Assembly (NCBI GenBank): GCA_038093975.1
Contig: JBBPTG010000016.1
Coordinates: forward strand, 1-64,000
DNA: 64,000 nt
Source of the DNA: Chalciporus piperatus
Taxonomy: Eukaryota > Basidiomycota > Agaricomycetes > Boletales > Boletaceae
Direction: 5' to 3'
Part shown: one piece after another, positions 60,314 to 64,000 of the stretch
How the letters are laid out: every line of letters begins with the position of its first letter
Position numbering within the stretch: position 1 is the first letter of the stretch
Position numbers and translations under genes: made by a program
Notes under the pieces: generated by a model
Databases searched by the model: none
What the model was told of the DNA's origin: nothing
Seen by the model: the letters and a program-made list of their open reading frames with translations, nothing else

Positions 60314-61794
60314 CTATGACAAATCCATCGGCTCCTCCCCTCCCTCCCCCTCTTCCAACTCCTCCACCTTCGGTACTTCCAGCACCTTGTCCCCATCAAC
60401 GCCCACCCCACTCCCCTTGCCAGACCCCGGCCAACACAATTCCCTCTCCTCCAACGCAGCCTCCACATCATCCTCATTCCAATCACTCGTCGCCTCCCAC
60501 TCATTCTCAAACTCGATATCCAGCGCCAATGCGCCATCTTCCGACGCACTCAGTGGGAGGAAACTCGCCAGCGCCCAGGTCGATGACGTTGTTCCACCTC
60601 CTCCTGGCCCTCCACCCGTTCCGCCACCGCCACCGGAACTGGAGACGGGAGGCTGAGCCTGTACCCACCTCCGCTCTCTCAACCGCTTATGTCTCTCCCG
60701 ATCCTCCTCTATCCGTTTAAATATCTCCCCCCTCGATAAATGTGCGTCTACCCCTCCTACCCCGCGGTGATGTGACCCAGGTGGTGGTGGTGGGACAGCA
60801 GAGGTAGAAGAAGGAGGGACAGGGACAGTCTCGAGTTGTTGAGCCTGCGATTGTCGCGCGGCGAGCACGTGCATCGCTTCTTCGACTCGAAGCGGTTCGA
60901 CGATTCGTTTCGTGCGCCAGTTTTCGAGGATCTACGGTGCGGTGGGGGACGTGTTGAGGGGTTGAGGGAGGGAGGGAGAGACGTGTGTGTGTGGGTAATG
61001 TGGACGTACCTGTTTGGTACTCGTTAGGTTTGGTAGGCCTTGTCTTCCGATGGGAACGACGCATTCGACGATTTGAGCAAGATCGCGGGAGACGTAGTCT
61101 ACGTAGAGAGACGTCGGTTTGGCATGCCTATCCGAGCGCAGCGAGTCCGAGGGTGAGTGAATGTGTGAATGAGCAACGACAAAACCACACCACGGAAAAA
61201 CAGGGAGAGAGAGAGAGAGAGAGACGAGGGACATACGAGGATGAGGAAGACGAAGACTCGGCAGGCGGCGGTGGTTGATGCGCCTTTGCAAGAAGTGACG
61301 ATTCACAAAGCGAATCGAGGAAATAGAGGATATTGATTCGGTGATTTATCGAACCCTGTTCGGCGCTAGGGTTAGCTCCATCATGGGGGGGGGGGATAGA
61401 CTCGGAGGCAGGAGGCAGAGCACACACCTTTTGACATTCCTCAATGATACACTCCCAGAGGTCTTCTCCACAGCGGGAGAAATACTTGAGAGCATAGCTG
61501 ACTACTTTTTGAATCGATTGTTGCGTTCTATTTTTCCGTTTTGGAGAGTTGTTCAAAAAGGCACGAGACCAAGCGACGATCGAGCGACGTGAATGGAGAG
61601 AGACCGAGTATGAAAGGGACGTACGGATCAGCGTACCAGTAACCAAACACATGGCGAAGACGAGTCACAAGAAAGGAGAGAACAAGAAAACTCGTCGGTC
61701 ACTGCAAACCCAAAGGAAAGAAGACCGACCGAACTCACGCATTCAGTTTTCGTAGCAGTCCCAAGAACTGCATGCGTACTTCGAACGGATCCAT
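60314..61794 (-). CDS. CTK3: CTK3, gamma subunit of the RNA polymerase II CTD kinase (CTDK-I)
   Basis: Model: complement(join(60314..60931,61010..61127,61237..61355,61428..61527,61739..61794)), 5 exons, 336 aa. The N-terminal CID-like domain begins MDPFEVRMQFLGLLRKLNA and continues SIQKVVSYALKYF, CGEDLWECIIEECQ, INHRINILYFLDSLCE and YVDYVSRDLAQIVECVVP, the Ctk3 pattern. The next segment (ILENWRTKRIV) and a charged helix (EIFKRIEEDRERHKRLRERR) also fit. The C-terminus is Gly-rich then acidic. CTDK-I (Ctk1-Ctk2-Ctk3) phosphorylates Ser2 of the CTD during elongation. The minus-strand gene is convergent with the PH-like gene, 183 bp apart. Intron 1 is unusually long (211 nt). Confidence 0.88.
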
Positions 61795-62451
61795 ATGCGA
61801 TAGGATATGCAACGTGCTGCGTGCGTACGATCCAGAAGGTGTGGGTAAGACTGATCGCAGCGAGTGGTCGGATGTTCGTCTGTCTGTCAGTACAAAGTAT
61901 CAGTGCTAAAGGCTCTTGGACTCAAGGGATGTGGTGTGGTGGTGTTACTCTGGTATGCTGGTGCCAAGCTCGGGTAAATAAACAACCTCGAAATGTCGAC
62001 CTTTGCCAGGAGGCTCGGACATCCTTCACACTCTCGAGGTTGTAGCACCGGGCTCAGGTCCAATTGTCGAGATAACACAATGGGTCGAAGAGCTGGCAGG
62101 CGTTACTACAGAAAACGCTCGTCAGACCGGGCTGAATGCTCGTCGAAATTCCTCGCAAAGCCTGCGTCACGCCATATCTACCCTCTCACCACGAGGCCGT
62201 CCGCGGTTCAGAGCTCACTCCGACTAGGCAACCAGCCTGAGGTCACTACAAGGTAAGTCTACCTCCCGTTCATTCGGTCGCAATGAAGTCTGAAGAAAAC
62301 GAGCACAATCTGAGCCACTCATCCATAATGTCCTTCGACAAGCCGTAGTGTTCGAAGTTAGGATCCAGCGTTTCTCGGCTGGTACGTCTTCCCTATGCCT
62401 CATCGCTCAAGCAAAATGTCAATCCGATCACGCGAGAAATGTACTGGTTCG
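61795..62451. other. Intergenic / possible 3' part of the right-edge gene
   Basis: Includes the CTK3 5' region. A 74-codon plus-strand frame (62003-62227) and a minus-strand counterpart have no recognisable content. Bases 62330-62451 belong to a sequence duplicated near 63665. Confidence 0.4.
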
Positions 62452-63417
62452 CTAGCGAAAAAAACGTTTACAGTCGTGCAACGCATACATCGCTCCACTA
62501 GCACGTCGGATGTCCATCACCAAACAGTCCCGGTAAGTCTGGCATTTACTACTCGCCGACGAGGATCTATGTCGACCCCTTGAATCGCCTCTCCGACGAG
62601 GCAATCCAAGACCAATATCACGACTTCGGAATTTGAACAGTGATGCATTCAGTAACTGACAAAATAGACACGATTGATATACTCCCCCAACAACGCTGAT
62701 GTATCGCTCTTGGAACTCGTGGGGTGTCAGTAACACAACACCTGCCTTTTTTGGTGGATCAGCAGAAACTGAAACGATGGTCAGCATACATCCATCGCAC
62801 GGAACCTCTTCAAAAATGAATGTACTCACCCCGGGCGCTGGTTGGGGATCGCGAAGCATATAGCCAAACTGATCAAGGAACATTTTGGCAGCATCTTCAA
62901 GCGTTGCCTCACCCACAGCTGTATTGACCGACCGAGTGCGAGATTTCTCGATGCACTGCTTCGAAACGGGAGGAAGCGAGGGGGAGAGTGCGGTGAGACA
63001 GGTGATGGCGAACGACCTCGCCAAATTGGTACACTTGGCTCCTGAACAAACCAAGGTCCAGGAACTGGAAATGAACTGGAGTATGGTGGCGAGCTCTTGA
63101 ACCGTCATGGTGCTATTCAGTTCGAGAGTGCGTTCGACCTCGAGGTTGTGAACGACGTCAGTGAATGACCCGTAACGGGTGATATAAACTTGGTCAAGGA
63201 TGTCTGGGAGACCCTCGTTATGAAATGAAGGAAGGGTATCTGAGACTGGAACTACGGAATGGTATGCTCCCTCGAACGACTTCACCCTTTCTATCAATAC
63301 TACCTCCTGAGAAGCGTCTGCGGTAGGTGCTAGAAAGGCGTGGAGGAACGTATGGATATCGTAGTTATGAATGCTATGTCCCCGCTCGTTCTTTTCCCCG
63401 AAGTCATCCCGGAACAA
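62452..63417 (-). CDS. Uncharacterised fungal protein (model incomplete)
   Basis: An open frame of about 320 codons has a protein-like core: VSDTLPSFHNEGLPDILDQVY, VVHNLEVERTLELNSTMTV, SSWTLVCSGAKCTNLARSF. I know no family. The ends are uncertain. The true start lies upstream, because the frame is open back to about 63450 and a separate frame with Met at 63545 may be joined by an intron. The last ~70 codons (62452-62660) are basic and look like intron or antisense readthrough. Part of this gene is duplicated at 63590-64000. Confidence 0.5.
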   Translation of the reverse strand: MFRDDFGEKNERGHSIHNYDIHTFLHAFLAPTADASQEVVLIERVKSFEGAYHSVVPVSDTLPSFHNEGLPDILDQVYITRYGSFTDVVHNLEVERTLELNSTMTVQELATILQFISSSWTLVCSGAKCTNLARSFAITCLTALSPSLPPVSKQCIEKSRTRSVNTAVGEATLEDAAKMFLDQFGYMLRDPQPAPGVSTFIFEEVPCDGCMLTIVSVSADPPKKAGVVLLTPHEFQERYISVVGGVYQSCLFCQLLNASLFKFRSRDIGLGLPRRRGDSRGRHRSSSASSKCQTYRDCLVMDIRRASGAMYALHDCKRFFR

Positions 63418-63589
63418 AGCTCTACTCTCTCGATTTGACGAGTCGGCATCTCGCTCGCATCACGACTCCAAGCGCTCAAGGACATGGAGTGCACTCTGGA
63501 GTGCTTGAAGCTGAGGTGGGAGAGAGCGGACTTGAGGAAAGTCATAGCGGAGTGTTTGTTTGATGGTTAGAGAATGCGAGGAGACAGCC

Positions 63590-64000
63590 TCAGACAGGGG
63601 CGAGGAATTTATGGATTTGGTCAAAAGCCCCTATTGACCGATTCGACAAATTTGTTTCCTCCACTGTCCTTCGACAAGCTGCAGTGTTCGTTAGGATCCA
63701 GCGTTTCTCGGCTGGTACGTCTTCCCTTAGGCCATCAAGCAAAATGCCAATCCGATCACGCGAGAAAGGTAGTTTCACTAGACCGTTTCCAGTCGTGCAA
63801 CGCATACATCGCTCCGCTGGCACGTCAGATGTAATGGTGAACGACCTCGCCAAATTGGTACACTTAGCTCCTGAACAAACCAAGGTCCATGAGCCGGAAA
63901 CAAATAGGAATATGATAGCGAGCTCTTGAACGATCATGGTGCTGTTCAGTTCGAAAGTGTGTTCGACCTCGAGGTTGTGGACGACGTCAGTGACTCGATG
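63590..64000 (-). repeat. Partial tandem duplicate of the right-edge gene
   Basis: 63840-64000 matches 63005-63165 (shared AACGACCTCGCCAAATTGGT, CCTGAACAAACCAAGGTCCA, TTCGACCTCGAGGTTGTG). 63665-63835 matches 62330-62515 (TCCTTCGACAAGC, GGATCCAGCGTTTCTCGGCT, GTCGTGCAACGCATACATCG). The two matching parts are adjacent here but ~490 bp apart in the other copy, so the middle has been deleted. The copy continues beyond the window. Confidence 0.85.

Overview
The window is nuclear DNA of a filamentous fungus, most probably an Agaricomycete (Basidiomycota). Genes are split by many short GT-AG introns, mostly about 49-60 nt. The recognisable proteins are eukaryotic housekeeping proteins (GCN1, TIM50, BCP1, CTK3), and the uncharacterised ones have the disordered Ser/Pro-rich or F-box-like character common in mushrooms. 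There are no bacterial operons, and introns are needed to read almost every gene.

Left part, 1-20.7 kb, is accessory and repeat-rich. It opens with the 3' part of an unknown gene with an acidic tail (ends 2079). A 1,605-bp block holding its last codons and a four-fold ~300-bp tandem 3' flank is repeated nearly identically 8.7 kb further on (1840-3444 and 10584-12188). Between the two lie three full copies and one partial copy of a ~628-bp palindrome-bearing element, a decayed satellite-like array, and a ~1.9-kb tandem duplication whose junctions fall at the element's TATAAT end. After a truncated copia-type 5' end comes a 12-exon minus-strand gene (12776-17463, 1,236 aa) with a ParB/sulfiredoxin-like GGQHR motif. 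Three of its introns are swollen by the same GCGCAATT/AATTGCGC palindromes. Its 5' end and upstream element copy are duplicated at 18237-19255. This zone ends with broken genes: the first two exons of CCT2, a copia gag fragment and a carboxylesterase relic.

Middle and right part, 21-64 kb, is ordinary gene-dense DNA: a secreted type-B carboxylesterase; GCN1 (25 exons, about 2,607 aa); a small single-pass membrane protein; two tandem dynamin-like GTPases; a two-TM membrane protein; TIM50; two tRNA-Thr(CGT) genes; BCP1; a Ser/Pro-rich repeat protein; a large F-box-like/Cys-rich protein; a coiled-coil plus PH-like protein; CTK3; and a partly duplicated gene of unknown function at the right edge.

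The housekeeping genes are functionally independent: translation stress signalling, mitochondrial import, ribosome biogenesis and transcription elongation. The most unusual feature is the association of a ParB-like domain gene with a dense local cluster of palindromes, offered as a hypothesis below. Exon joins were derived by hand from splice signals, reading-frame continuity and recalled family sequence. No database search was possible.
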